From Paenibacillus sp. 453mf (GTDB lineage Bacteria > Bacillota > Bacilli > Paenibacillales > Paenibacillaceae), in contig NZ_FPAC01000002.1 in assembly GCF_900116105.1 (NCBI RefSeq), positions 336,306 to 400,305 of the forward strand: a stretch of 64,000 nt of DNA. The letters are read 5' to 3'. The notes beneath the pieces were generated by a model. That model had not been told where the DNA came from. It saw only the letters and a program-made list of their open reading frames with translations, and did no database searches. Numbering within the stretch: the stretch's first letter is position 1; each line of letters begins with the position of its first letter. Of the stretch, positions 45,424 through 54,569 are shown piece after piece. The translations under genes and the position numbers were made by a program.

Positions 45424-46581
45424 TTACTTGTAGGTGGTGGTATTCAGCAAATGGACATGCACCTTCACTTCCCCAAGCTCATAATTGGCGACTGGGTGCT
45501 CTTTATCCTTAGATAATTTCTTCCACAAGTCAAGATGCTTTCGATATAGATGCTCTTCCAAGCTGTATATATCCATTTGCTTGGCCTTGGTCTGTTCGAA
45601 AGTGTACCGGATTTTTTCTGCAATCCGACGCTGTACATCCTTTTGCAGCTGAGCGTCCGGTGCGAGCTGCTTGTCCTCGAGGACACTCGCTTCAGCATCG
45701 ACGGAAATATTGAAGGTAACGGTATGCTGATCTCTTGATGCGACTGAGAGACTGGACTTCGCATTGCGAATGAGCATTACCTGAGAGTTGTTAGTTTCAG
45801 GCTGAAGATCCAGGGGATACTGCTGCATTTTGCGGTAGCTGACATACCTGGCTCCATCGGCTTCCTGTCCAGAGACTTTCCCGATATTCTTCTTCTTGGA
45901 GATCAGATAGATGCCATTGAAGTAAATCATCCGTGCCTTCTTGTTGCTCTCTTGCTTCCAGGTCTCCATATCTGTGGCAACTGAAGGGATCAGTACCGTG
46001 GAAGCAGGCTCACGAAAACCATCCAGCATAGAATGAATACGGATCGGCTCGTATTCCGAGCTCTGACGATATAGTGCAATAGGCTCGAACAATTCGATGC
46101 TCTGAACCGATTGGTTCAGCAAGGAGGAGGCAGTCAGCAGTGTTTGGAGGTCTTCGTTTGTACCATACATCCATGGCGTATAACGTAATTCACCGGAGTT
46201 AAGAAGGACATTGAGCGTTTCCTCCAGCTTCTCGTTCATTACACTTTCTGATAGAACGATGGCTTTTACATGCGTCCATAGTGTTTTCTGCTGTGCAGTG
46301 CGGTACAAATCATAGATTGCCAGCATCAGCGTCTTCCCTTTTCCTTCACCTACCCATATCGTTCCTTCATTTCTCTGGTTAGGTCCCTCCTGCTTCGCAA
46401 TATTGGCAAAATCTACAATCTGGGCGTAAGCAATGAATTGCTTGTCCCGATAATCGACACCCAGCGTAGTAATGAAGTTGATGCTTTGAACTTCCTTCGA
46501 ACTCCAGCATCCGCTAAGGAGAAGCATATGAGAGAGAAGAAAACATAGCAGTAGTATCCTCATTCTCATTTTCAGTTTCAT
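45424..46581 (-). CDS. spore germination lipoprotein, Ger(x)C family
   Basis: A 385-residue lipoprotein subunit of a germinant receptor. A basic signal peptide ends in the lipobox LLLSGC near residue 25, followed by WSSKEVQSINFITTLGVDY, the standard GerC opening. The C-terminal GerAC domain ends near KKLSKDKEHPVANYELGEVKVHVH. It is the last gene of a three-gene minus-strand operon; its ATG overlaps the stop of the GerA-type gene by four bases. In spores it would sit on the outer face of the inner membrane. Confidence 0.93.
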   Translation of the reverse strand: MKLKMRMRILLLCFLLSHMLLLSGCWSSKEVQSINFITTLGVDYRDKQFIAYAQIVDFANIAKQEGPNQRNEGTIWVGEGKGKTLMLAIYDLYRTAQQKTLWTHVKAIVLSESVMNEKLEETLNVLLNSGELRYTPWMYGTNEDLQTLLTASSLLNQSVQSIELFEPIALYRQSSEYEPIRIHSMLDGFREPASTVLIPSVATDMETWKQESNKKARMIYFNGIYLISKKKNIGKVSGQEADGARYVSYRKMQQYPLDLQPETNNSQVMLIRNAKSSLSVASRDQHTVTFNISVDAEASVLEDKQLAPDAQLQKDVQRRIAEKIRYTFEQTKAKQMDIYSLEEHLYRKHLDLWKKLSKDKEHPVANYELGEVKVHVHLLNTTTYK

Positions 46582-48035
46582 GAGCCGTTACCGTTACGCG
46601 TATTATCCTGAGTTTGCAGTGATTCAGGTCGTTTCTTGCGCCCGTAGCTTGGCTTCATGAGAACGGTTTGTATCGCATCTCCGAGCTTTAACGGTGTGAC
46701 GGGAGACAAGTAGCGAACGCCGTAGCTTTCAAGTGAGGCCAGATGAATGACAAGAATGAAAGCTGCAATAAAGAAGCCATACATCCCTAGAAAAGAAGCA
46801 AACGCCAGCACGAACAGCCGAATCAGTGAAGTTACGGAACTAAGGACCGTGTTGACCAGCATATAGGAAGAGATGACAGAGATAGCGACAGCGACAATAA
46901 TGGTTGGAGAAGTAACTCCAGCGCGAATGGCAGCATCTCCGATGATCAGTCCACCCACGACAGTAACGGTTTGACCCAGTGCACGGGGAAGTCTTCTGCC
47001 TGCTTCGTTGAATAATTCGAACATGGCGATCATCATAAATGCTTCGAGTGGCGCGGGGAGTGGTAGTCCCACCCGCGTACCGGCGACCGTGGCGAGCAGC
47101 GGCAGCGGAATCTGTTCCAAATTAAAGGATGTCAAACCAATATAGAAACCAGGGAAGAGAGAAGCCACCACCAGACCGAAGATTCGAAGCAGCCGTTCCA
47201 TAGCGACCATAAAAAAAGGGGTGCTAGCATCTTCTGGCGAATGGATCTGGTTAAATAGTGTTGTCGGTGCGATATTCGCGACAGGGGAGCCTTCCATCAT
47301 GACGGCAAAACGGCCGTTAAGAAGCGACGTGACAACATAATCAGGACGCTGGGTCATATCCGTCAGCGGCAGAATGGATGGGATGCTGCCCATTATGGTT
47401 CGTTCAATAATAGAGGATCCGACGAGTCCGTCCACATCAATCTGATTCAGCCTTTGCTGAATGGTCTTTAAGATTTCGGGGTTGATCACATCTTCTACGT
47501 AGAACAGAGCAATCTTGGTGTGGGAGCGTTCGCCGAAAACAAATTGCTCATAGCAGAAGGATTTGGTCCGGAGCCGCTTCCGGATTAATCCCACATTTAC
47601 GGAAAGCTCCTCGGTAAATCCATCCCGTGCCCCTTTCACCGCCGATTCAAGGGCAGACTCCTCCGGCATTCTGCCCGGTATACTGGAGATGTCTAATGTG
47701 TATAGACGAGAATGATCGTCTTCTCCAGTTAAGATCAGCAGTTGTCCACTGAATATAGGTTCTTCCATTTGAATTGGATCAACAGGAAGGGCTAGTTCAT
47801 TCAAGGTCAAAGCCAGCTTGGATGAGAGGCTGGAGTTGTCCGATAAATCCACGGAGATGAGCCGTGGCAATACAATTTCGTTAATCGTTTTCTGATCTGT
47901 TAGTCCGTCACAGTATACCAGAGTAATTGGCGTGGACATATCTGTGAATTGGCGAACGACCACGTCGGCACAGTTCTGGAACAAGGTGTTCAGCTTGTCG
48001 AAGTCAAGATGAGCTGTTTCCTCGTACGGCTGCAT
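46578..48035 (-). CDS. spore germination protein, GerA family
   Basis: A 485-residue germinant-receptor A subunit. The soluble N-terminal half (DFDKLNTLFQNCADVVVRQF, then ERTIMGSIPSILPLTDMTQRPDYV) is followed by about five membrane helices with GRFAVMMEGSPVANIAPTTLF and PGFYIGLTSFNLEQIPLPLL. The ORF is open back to 48089, but GGAGGGGGAACA on the minus strand is placed for ATG 48035. The gene start overlaps the end of the GerB-type gene by 32 bases, and its stop overlaps the start of the GerC gene. Expression is expected in the forespore. Confidence 0.93.
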   Translation of the reverse strand: MQPYEETAHLDFDKLNTLFQNCADVVVRQFTDMSTPITLVYCDGLTDQKTINEIVLPRLISVDLSDNSSLSSKLALTLNELALPVDPIQMEEPIFSGQLLILTGEDDHSRLYTLDISSIPGRMPEESALESAVKGARDGFTEELSVNVGLIRKRLRTKSFCYEQFVFGERSHTKIALFYVEDVINPEILKTIQQRLNQIDVDGLVGSSIIERTIMGSIPSILPLTDMTQRPDYVVTSLLNGRFAVMMEGSPVANIAPTTLFNQIHSPEDASTPFFMVAMERLLRIFGLVVASLFPGFYIGLTSFNLEQIPLPLLATVAGTRVGLPLPAPLEAFMMIAMFELFNEAGRRLPRALGQTVTVVGGLIIGDAAIRAGVTSPTIIVAVAISVISSYMLVNTVLSSVTSLIRLFVLAFASFLGMYGFFIAAFILVIHLASLESYGVRYLSPVTPLKLGDAIQTVLMKPSYGRKKRPESLQTQDNTRNGNGS

Positions 48036-49119
48036 TGTTCCCCCTCCTTTTTTTCCTAAGCTTCCCGATGGGAATGGCCATGAGAGCAATAATGATTAAA
48101 AAGCTGAAGTAAGCAAAATTGACTGGGAAAATCAAGGTAATGAGCAGGTTCTGAAAAAGTGAGTCGTTCATGGGATAAATCAAACTTATACTCATCAAGA
48201 CTCCCAAGATAATGAAGATCAGGTTGCGTTTCTTCTTAATGTCCCAAACCACAATGGCAATATACATGGCTAGACTAATTCGGGTGAAGGATCCAGCAAG
48301 CCACTGATAAATGGAGAAAAAGTCGGTCTGAGTTATGTATTTCCCAAGTGAGGCAATTCGCCATTCCTCGAAAGCTGGGTATCGCATGTGTTCTGCCTCA
48401 TTCGGACCAAACTCTGTAATAGCTCCAGTCAGCGGGCCGGCTGTCAGCCCAATCATAATAAATAAGAGAAGTAGCAGCTGCCAGAGCTTGAATTTACTCG
48501 CGAGATAGGGCTGGATGAACAGGATTAGCGCAATTTCAAACCACCCTGCCAGACAATAAAATACTCCTGTAAACATTGGAGTATAGCCATGCTCGAATAA
48601 GGGCAGAAGTCGATTATAGTCTTTGTACTGCATGTTAACGGTAGCCACGTAGAATCCGAAAATGACGACCAGAGGCAGCAAAATACCAGAAGCAAAGGCT
48701 AGAGTACGCATTCCCAAGCAGGCTGTAAATACAGAAAGGAACGCCAGAATCAATCCAATTACAAACATGGGGGACTCCATCAAATACGATGACTTTGCCC
48801 ACATGGCCGTGTCATAGAAGGTAAAGTAGCTGACCTGCAGAAAATATACCGAGCTGACCAGCTTGAACAGAAACCCTCCCGCCTTTCCCAGATTATTTGA
48901 GATCCATTCGGCCAGAGTATTCGTTTTCAGCTGCTTGGATATGAGAAATACGACCAGGATAAACAGGGTAATGGGCAGGGAAGAGACCAGAACAGATAGC
49001 CATGAATCCCGTCCTGCCACCTGCAGCAGAACAGGAATAATAAACACATGATTGCTTAAACCCACAGACAGCATAATCAGCATGGCCGCTTGTAGAAAGG
49101 AAGGTTTCACTGGATACAT
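48004..49119 (-). CDS. spore germination permease, GerB family
   Basis: A 371-residue, ten-helix membrane protein of the endospore (AAA-type) GerB family. It opens SFLQAAMLIMLSVGLSNHVF, with VSSVYFLQVSYFTFYDTAMW in the middle and a long hydrophobic finish. It is the binding subunit for the germinant in related receptors, often an amino acid. ATG 49119 follows AAGAAAGAGG on the minus strand. It is first in the operon, giving gene order B-A-C rather than the A-B-C of Bacillus gerA. The ligand is unknown. Confidence 0.92.
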   Translation of the reverse strand: MYPVKPSFLQAAMLIMLSVGLSNHVFIIPVLLQVAGRDSWLSVLVSSLPITLFILVVFLISKQLKTNTLAEWISNNLGKAGGFLFKLVSSVYFLQVSYFTFYDTAMWAKSSYLMESPMFVIGLILAFLSVFTACLGMRTLAFASGILLPLVVIFGFYVATVNMQYKDYNRLLPLFEHGYTPMFTGVFYCLAGWFEIALILFIQPYLASKFKLWQLLLLLFIMIGLTAGPLTGAITEFGPNEAEHMRYPAFEEWRIASLGKYITQTDFFSIYQWLAGSFTRISLAMYIAIVVWDIKKKRNLIFIILGVLMSISLIYPMNDSLFQNLLITLIFPVNFAYFSFLIIIALMAIPIGKLRKKRRGNNAAVRGNSSS

Positions 49120-49230
49120 TAAACAGCCTCTTTCTTGTTTGGATACGATTGCCTTGAATATAACTCGAGAGACTTACTTAAGGTGCCCAGCTGTATACAC
49201 TTCATTCATAAAGAAAAAATGGCGTATGTA

Positions 49231-49278
49231 AAAAAGCTGCGGCTTTCAGAAGTATCGTTCCCTGAAAGCCGCAGCTTC
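49231..49278 (-). terminator. Terminator after hemL
   Basis: On the minus strand AAGCTGCGGCTTTCAG pairs with CTGAAAGCCGCAGCTT, followed by T residues. Confidence 0.85.
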
Positions 49279-49295
49279 TATAATAGCTATATAGT

Positions 49296-50609
49296 TTAGG
49301 CGTCAGCCATTGCCTTAAAGGATTGTTCGGCTGCTTCGATGGTTGCATCAATATCTGCTTCTGTGTGCGCAGTTGTTAGAAACCATGCTTCATACTTGGA
49401 AGGAGCCAGATGGACACCGCGGTTCAGCATATGGCGGAAGAATGCTGCAAAAGCTTCTCCATCCGTATCCTGAGCCTCTTCATAATTCGTAACGGGATGA
49501 TCGCAGAAATGAGTAGAGAACGAGCCGCGAATCCGGTTAATCGTAAGCGGAATGCCGTTTCGATCAGCAGCCGCTTTGATTCCATCTGTCAATTTGATCG
49601 TCAAGCGCTCCATTTCCTCATAGACGCCATCCTGACTCAGCACCTCGAGACAAGCAATTCCTGCGGAGATCGATGCTGGATTGCCTGCCATGGTTCCAGC
49701 CTGATAGGCGGGACCGAGTGGGGCAACCTGCTCCATAATTTCCTTTGAACCGCCGTAAGCTCCGATAGGGAGTCCTCCTCCGATAATTTTTCCGAGAGCG
49801 GTCAAGTCCGGTTTGATCAAATCATGGTTATATAGACCCGCATAGGTTTGCGTCGAACCGTAGTGGAATCGAAAAGCAGTAATAACCTCATCGTAAATAA
49901 CAAGCGCGCCATGCTCGTGGGCAAGCTTCACCAGCCCTTCTAGAAATCCGGGCTTAGGCATCACCATACCGAAGTTACCGACAATCGGCTCAACCATTAC
50001 AGCAGCAACATCATGGCCCCATGTCTGAAGTGCTTCTTCCAGACCGCCAAGATCGTTATAAGGCACAGTGATGACTTCTTGAGCAATGCTGGCAGGAATG
50101 CCGGCACTGTCCGGAATTCCGAGTGTCGCAGGTCCAGAGCCGGCAGCGACGAGCACCAGATCCGAGTGGCCATGATAATTGCCGGCAAACTTGATGATCT
50201 TGTTACGCTTCGTATAGGCACGGGCAACCCGAATCGTCGTCATGACTGCCTCCGTACCGGAGTTGACGAAGCGTACTTTATCCATAGAAGGGATGGCTTC
50301 CTTCAGCATTTTGGCAAGCTTGATCTCAAGTGTGGTTGGCGTACCGTATAATGTTCCGTTCACTGCTGCATCCGTAATAGCTTTCGTAATATGTGGATGG
50401 GCATGTCCCGTAATAATCGGACCGTAGGCTGCCAAGTAGTCTATGTAGCGGTTGTCATCGACATCATAGAAGTAAGCTCCTTCTCCGCGCTTCATAAATA
50501 CAGGCGCACCGCCTCCAACTGCTTTAAAAGAACGTGAAGGGCTGTTGACGCCTCCAACAATATGCTCAAGAGCCTCAGCGTAATGATGCTCTGATTGTGT
50601 ACGATTCAT
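49296..50609 (-). CDS. hemL: glutamate-1-semialdehyde 2,1-aminomutase
   Basis: A 437-residue PLP enzyme converting glutamate-1-semialdehyde to 5-aminolevulinate for haem and other tetrapyrroles. Landmarks are [65 protein letters not shown], and the PLP-Lys in [23 protein letters not shown] 50618 is in frame, but AAAGGATG abuts it and suits ATG 50609. It is not near a hemAXCDB operon, so it may be a second, GsaB-like copy. A terminator lies at each end. Confidence 0.94.
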   Translation of the reverse strand: MNRTQSEHHYAEALEHIVGGVNSPSRSFKAVGGGAPVFMKRGEGAYFYDVDDNRYIDYLAAYGPIITGHAHPHITKAITDAAVNGTLYGTPTTLEIKLAKMLKEAIPSMDKVRFVNSGTEAVMTTIRVARAYTKRNKIIKFAGNYHGHSDLVLVAAGSGPATLGIPDSAGIPASIAQEVITVPYNDLGGLEEALQTWGHDVAAVMVEPIVGNFGMVMPKPGFLEGLVKLAHEHGALVIYDEVITAFRFHYGSTQTYAGLYNHDLIKPDLTALGKIIGGGLPIGAYGGSKEIMEQVAPLGPAYQAGTMAGNPASISAGIACLEVLSQDGVYEEMERLTIKLTDGIKAAADRNGIPLTINRIRGSFSTHFCDHPVTNYEEAQDTDGEAFAAFFRHMLNRGVHLAPSKYEAWFLTTAHTEADIDATIEAAEQSFKAMADA

Positions 50610-50662
50610 TTGTTTCATCCTTTCTGTATTCTATTAGATGTAACCCCTTAGGCAGACAACTC

Positions 50663-50688
50663 AAAAGGGCAGCTTACGCTGCCCTTGC
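50663..50688 (-). terminator. Terminator after LCP gene
   Basis: On the minus strand AAGGGCAGC-GTAA-GCTGCCCTT with TTTTG after it. It lies in the 240-base gap ahead of hemL, which otherwise holds no gene. Confidence 0.75.
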
Positions 50689-50849
50689 TTGCATCCATTA
50701 TAGTATAGCACTTTGCGATTTGTAATGGCAGGGAGGTCAGCAGGATTGAATGCTACGGCTAAGTCGCTGCCTTCTTCCACGGGTGCTGTTGACTTCTGTC
50801 TCTGTCTGCTACCATTCGTGTTTCTTGCTGCTGTTTCTATTACCGCAGC

Positions 50850-51869
50850 CTACTGGCTTTCACCACTGGCTGATTTGTCGATGGTCGATGTATCCTTGAC
50901 CTTTTCAGTTTCCGTCGGATTAACAATCTCCTGAACATAGGTTTTTAATTCTTCTGAATCTCTTACGCTCAGAATAGCGGCCCCTCCAATTTTTTCTTCA
51001 ACAAGCAGGCTCATCGGTGGAATCTGCTCACTACCCTGAAAATTGCTCTGATATCCAAGAGAAGCCAGCTTCCACATGTCGTTTAAGGTGAGATTCGTAT
51101 CGATGTATGGATTCACTTCATTTAAAATGGTTGGCAGCTTGGCTATTGACGTTGTTGTCTGCATTTTATCGGCAATGGCGCCAATCAGCTCGCGCTGCCT
51201 TTCAGTTCTTGAGAAATCAGACATGGCATCATGCCGGAATCGGACATACATTAATGCCTTTTCACCATCCAGATGCTGCAGGCCTTGCTTAAGATCAATA
51301 TCATATTCATGATTATCAGCCTTGCTGACATAGTGCATATCTTTTTCGACTTCGAATTCAATGCCGCCAATCGCATCGACCAGCGCAATAAAGCCTTGGA
51401 AGTCTGTATATACGTAATATTGAACAGGTATGCCAAGCAGGTCGCTTGCCGCCTGCATCGCTACATTAGGTCCGTGTGTAATCGCAGTATTGATGCGATC
51501 GCTGCCATAGCCGGGAATTATTGTGTATGTATCACGAAGGAGAGAGAACAGTGAAATTTTCTTGGTAACCGGGTTGAGGGATGCAACCATCATCGTATCT
51601 GATCTCGGAATTTCGCCTTCCGCCATGCCTCTGGCGTCAACGCCCATGAGCAGTATGTTCACAGGTTCTTCACCTTCCCACTTTGGAGGCTCAGGTGTCT
51701 TCTCCTGATCTATCTTCTCTACATTATAGAAAGGGGACTCCTCGCCTTCTTTCTGCAATTCTTGAAGTTCATTTACAACCGAAGTAAAATAATAAGCTGC
51801 AGGCAGTAGGACAGCAAGGATCACAACGGTAACGGCTGTCCACAGTATTCGTTTGGTCTTCTTGGTCAT
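50850..51869 (-). CDS. LytR-CpsA-Psr (LCP) family cell-wall ligase
   Basis: A 339-residue membrane-anchored protein. A cytoplasmic KKTKR is followed by one helix (ILWTAVTVVILAVLLPAAYYF) and an extracellular LCP domain: NILLMGVDARGMAEGEIPRSDTMMV, LFSLLRDTYTIIPGYG, RINTAITHGPN, and YVRFRHDAMSDFSRTERQRELI. LCP enzymes transfer teichoic acids or other glycopolymers to peptidoglycan. The Ser/Thr-rich tail is free. The frame reaches back to 51941, but GAAAGGAAGAGC on the minus strand supports ATG 51869. Confidence 0.93.
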   Translation of the reverse strand: MTKKTKRILWTAVTVVILAVLLPAAYYFTSVVNELQELQKEGEESPFYNVEKIDQEKTPEPPKWEGEEPVNILLMGVDARGMAEGEIPRSDTMMVASLNPVTKKISLFSLLRDTYTIIPGYGSDRINTAITHGPNVAMQAASDLLGIPVQYYVYTDFQGFIALVDAIGGIEFEVEKDMHYVSKADNHEYDIDLKQGLQHLDGEKALMYVRFRHDAMSDFSRTERQRELIGAIADKMQTTTSIAKLPTILNEVNPYIDTNLTLNDMWKLASLGYQSNFQGSEQIPPMSLLVEEKIGGAAILSVRDSEELKTYVQEIVNPTETEKVKDTSTIDKSASGESQ

Positions 51870-52034
51870 CTGAGCTCTTCCTTTCACAGTCACATGAATT
51901 ATATAAAGGTCAAGAAGTCGTTGATTTACATTAATATACATATGATATCTTGTACATTATAAGTTCTTTTAAGGATACAAATCAATTCTGCCTGTACGGA
52001 TTAGTTAACCTATAGAAGAAGGGACTGCTGTAAC

Positions 52035-52508
52035 ATGGAACTAACTATTGGCGCAAAAGCGCCTGATTTTGTGCTTGAAGGAAGTGGAGGACAGAAGGTG
52101 CGGTTGTCTGACTACCTTGGCAAACGCGTTGTGCTCTACTTTTATCCAAAGGATATGACCGCTTCCTGTACGGATGAAGCATGCCAGTTTCGAGATGCTC
52201 ATGAATCGTTCAGCACACTGAATACGGTAATCTTAGGGGTAAGTACCGATCCTGCGAGCAGGCACGATAAATTTATTGCTAAGTATGAGCTTCCATTCAC
52301 ATTATTGTCAGACGAGGACCACCAGGTATCCGAATTGTATGGCGTCTGGCAGCTCAAAAAGTTGTACGGCAAAGAGTATATGGGCATCGTTCGCTCCACT
52401 TTTTTAATTGATGAAGAAGGAATATTAGTGAAAGAGTGGCGCAAGGTTAGAGTGAAGGGCCATATTGATGACGCGCTTGCTTTTATCGAGTCAAATATGG
52501 AGAAGTAG
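52035..52508 (+). CDS. bcp: thioredoxin-dependent thiol peroxidase (peroxiredoxin Q/Bcp)
   Basis: A 157-residue peroxiredoxin reducing hydrogen peroxide and organic peroxides. The peroxidatic and resolving cysteines are five residues apart in ASCTDEACQFRD near 46-51, typical of the Bcp alpha-2 class. Other landmarks are GAKAPDFVLEGSGGQ, VVLYFYPKDMT and VRSTFLIDEEGILVKEWRKV. ATG 52035 follows GAAGAAGGGA. It is monocistronic with its own terminator and divergent from the LCP gene. Confidence 0.96.
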   Translation: MELTIGAKAPDFVLEGSGGQKVRLSDYLGKRVVLYFYPKDMTASCTDEACQFRDAHESFSTLNTVILGVSTDPASRHDKFIAKYELPFTLLSDEDHQVSELYGVWQLKKLYGKEYMGIVRSTFLIDEEGILVKEWRKVRVKGHIDDALAFIESNMEK

Positions 52509-52536
52509 TCGTTAGCTAAGAAGTATTATATACTGC

Positions 52537-52564
52537 CGCCGGTCCAACAAGGATCGGCTTTTTT
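52537..52564 (+). terminator. Terminator after bcp
   Basis: GCCGGTCC-AACAA-GGATCGGC with a T7 tail. The rest of the 302-base gap up to 52811 is A/T-rich and shows no gene. Confidence 0.8.
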
Positions 52565-52810
52565 TATTGAGAACATACCCAATTAGTCAGGGATGAGGCA
52601 TTGATTTATAAGGAAATAACCCAAAACGAACTTTATGAATCCGCTCCATATTTTATTTTGAAGGCTGAGTGAAATATAGCAGTCTCCTTAATCCAGGATA
52701 TGAATCTAGCAATTTGAAATTTTATAGTCTTTTTTAGTTGCCCTTTTCATAAGATAGCATTGTGAATCTCAAAATCTACTTATTGAATATAAAAGATGGG
52801 GGCAATGAGA

Positions 52811-54226
52811 ATGAAAGCGAAAATGAGTATTTTAGCAGGTATGGTTGTCTTGTTTGTGCTGGCAATAACAACGTACATAGTTCCCTCCCAAATCATTAGC
52901 TCGGCCAATTCGTCTGTGGAAAGCGAAAGCAATGTGGATGATCGTTCATCAATTGCTAAGGATAGCAATATGGAAAATGCCTCAAAAGTGGTAGTCACAC
53001 AACGGACTCATACAGCCCACACCCGCATCAACCAGCTGGAGCCTGCAGAGGCGGCCGTGCTGGCAGCAACCAAACAGGAAGCAAATGTAACACAAGTGAG
53101 CGTAGCGAAAGAATCTAAAAGTCGGCTTAATGAAGCATCAGCAGAAACACCGGCGAAGTCCGATCTTCAAACTAGTAAAAAAACAGTTTATCTAACTTTT
53201 GATGACGGCCCAGGGAAGCACACCAGTGAAGTACTCGATATTTTGGAGAGTTACGAGGTGCCGGCTACTTTTTTTGTGCTCGGGAAATATGTAGAGACTT
53301 ATCCTGAACTCGTCTATCGGATGCATGAAGAGGGGCACGCAATTGGCAATCATACGTATAATCACGATTACGATGAACTTTATGATAATTTCCCCGACTT
53401 TTGGTCACAGATTAAGACAACGGAAGAAGCAATTAGACTTATTACCGGCAGCAGACCGCAGCTGGTTCGTGCACCTGGAGGTACGTTTGGGCATTTTGAC
53501 CAGAACTATTTTGATCTGATGAAGCAAGCGGGTTATTCCGTTGTGGATTGGAATGTGGACAGCGGTGATTCGAAGCGCAGCGGAGTCCCGGCTGCAGAAA
53601 TCGCCCAGCAGGCAACAGAGGTTAGCACAGATAAGGATCTGGTCATTCTGCTGCATGACGGCGGAAACCATGCTGAGACCGTTAAAGCCTTGCCGGAAAT
53701 TATTGAATACTATCAGAAACACCAGTATCATTTTGCGGTACTCGATCCTGCGAAGAAGCCGGTCCAGTTCCGTGTTAAGAATGAAGAATCGACGAAGAAA
53801 AGGTTTCAGCCTAGCAGCAAATGGATAAATAATGTTATCGCTCCTAACGCTGAACTCTTCGAGGAAGGACCATCGCTTGTCATTGAGGCAGGAAAACAGA
53901 TGGCTGAACTGAATTACGGTGAATACCGGCTTCAGAATGGACAGTATATTGTACCTCTAAGAGATGTGATCGAAAAATTCGGAGGCTCAGTGAAGTGGAA
54001 TGCAGCAGAGCGCAGTGCCGAGCTCGTGTTTGGACAAAATGCAATTACGGTAAGACCTGATGATCAGCTTGTCACTGCATCAGCAGAAGGATACGCAGCA
54101 GAGGCTGATATTTATATGGAAAACGGAGTCACGTGGCTTCCATTAAGAACCTTGCTAAATGCTGCCAATTTTGAGGTGAAATCCCTGACTCATGGAACAG
54201 GCGAAGTTGTCGTCTATGCTATGTAA
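52811..54226 (+). CDS. polysaccharide deacetylase with C-terminal copper-amine-oxidase-like domain
   Basis: A 471-residue exported or membrane-anchored enzyme of the NodB family (peptidoglycan or chitin deacetylase). A hydrophobic N-terminus (ILAGMVVLFVLAITTYIV) and a Ser/Ala/Lys spacer lead to the catalytic domain: YLTFDDGPGKHT (motif 1), GNHTYNHD (zinc His pair), RAPGG, DWNVDSGDSK and ILLHDGG. A stalk domain follows from about 355 (GQYIVPLRDVIEKFGGSVKWN, then VTWLPLRTLLNAANFEV), as in the GDSL hydrolase at 41741. Three in-frame ATGs compete (52796, 52805, 52811); the GGGGG run best serves 52811. Confidence 0.92.
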   Translation: MKAKMSILAGMVVLFVLAITTYIVPSQIISSANSSVESESNVDDRSSIAKDSNMENASKVVVTQRTHTAHTRINQLEPAEAAVLAATKQEANVTQVSVAKESKSRLNEASAETPAKSDLQTSKKTVYLTFDDGPGKHTSEVLDILESYEVPATFFVLGKYVETYPELVYRMHEEGHAIGNHTYNHDYDELYDNFPDFWSQIKTTEEAIRLITGSRPQLVRAPGGTFGHFDQNYFDLMKQAGYSVVDWNVDSGDSKRSGVPAAEIAQQATEVSTDKDLVILLHDGGNHAETVKALPEIIEYYQKHQYHFAVLDPAKKPVQFRVKNEESTKKRFQPSSKWINNVIAPNAELFEEGPSLVIEAGKQMAELNYGEYRLQNGQYIVPLRDVIEKFGGSVKWNAAERSAELVFGQNAITVRPDDQLVTASAEGYAAEADIYMENGVTWLPLRTLLNAANFEVKSLTHGTGEVVVYAM

Positions 54227-54309
54227 ATAGTAGATCATTTCCAATTTTACGCATACAAATACAGCGAACCGTTGATAGGACTTGGAATTCATGCATTGTC
54301 AAAAAATGC

Positions 54310-54338
54310 TTGACTTCAAGCTCTGATTTTAATATGTT
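54310..54338 (+). promoter_or_regulatory. Promoter for the Mn2+ riboswitch-terC transcript
   Basis: TTGACT (54310-54315), a 17-base spacer and TATGTT (54333-54338) lie 50 bases before the aptamer. Confidence 0.55.
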
Positions 54339-54385
54339 TATATCACGGTTTAGCTGATCATCATATCAGTTAAGCAGGAACGTGA

Positions 54386-54475
54386 TTAAAGGGGAGTAGC
54401 TGTACAGCAAAGTCGTCAGTTCGGGAATAGTCCCCGGCTTTGTTGGCAACCATTCGTTGTTAGCGAGACCTTTAC
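54386..54475 (+). ncRNA. yybP-ykoY manganese riboswitch
   Basis: The conserved blocks are all present: AAAGGGGAGTAGC at the 5' side, AAAGTCGTCAGTTCGGG, CCCCGGCTTTGTTGGCAACC, and TAGCGAGACCTTTACC at the 3' side. P1 forms between TAAAGG and CCTTTA. It lies upstream of a terC-family gene, a usual partner. In this class Mn2+ stabilises P1 and lets transcription continue. Confidence 0.94.
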
Positions 54476-54504
54476 CACAAGACTGTGGTAGAGGTCTCTT
54501 TTTT
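54464..54504 (+). terminator. First terminator of the Mn2+ riboswitch
   Basis: GAGACCTTTACCACA pairs with TGTGGTAGAGGTCTC, followed by T6. Its left arm contains the 3' strand of aptamer P1, so the two structures exclude each other. Confidence 0.88.
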
Positions 54505-54505
54505 G

Positions 54506-54537
54506 TGAGACCTTTACCAGCCGGTGAAGGTTTTTTT
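54506..54537 (+). terminator. Second, tandem terminator of the Mn2+ riboswitch
   Basis: A repeat of the same GAGACCTTTACC segment (54506-54519 region) pairs with GGTGAAGGT and is followed by T7. It could act as a second gate. Confidence 0.8.
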
Positions 54538-54569
54538 GTAATTTATTTTTATTACTAGGAGGATGTTTC

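Noticed and set aside
50713..50934. A 73-codon plus-strand frame between hemL and the LCP gene
   Set aside because: It overlaps the 3' end of the LCP gene and has no ribosome site.
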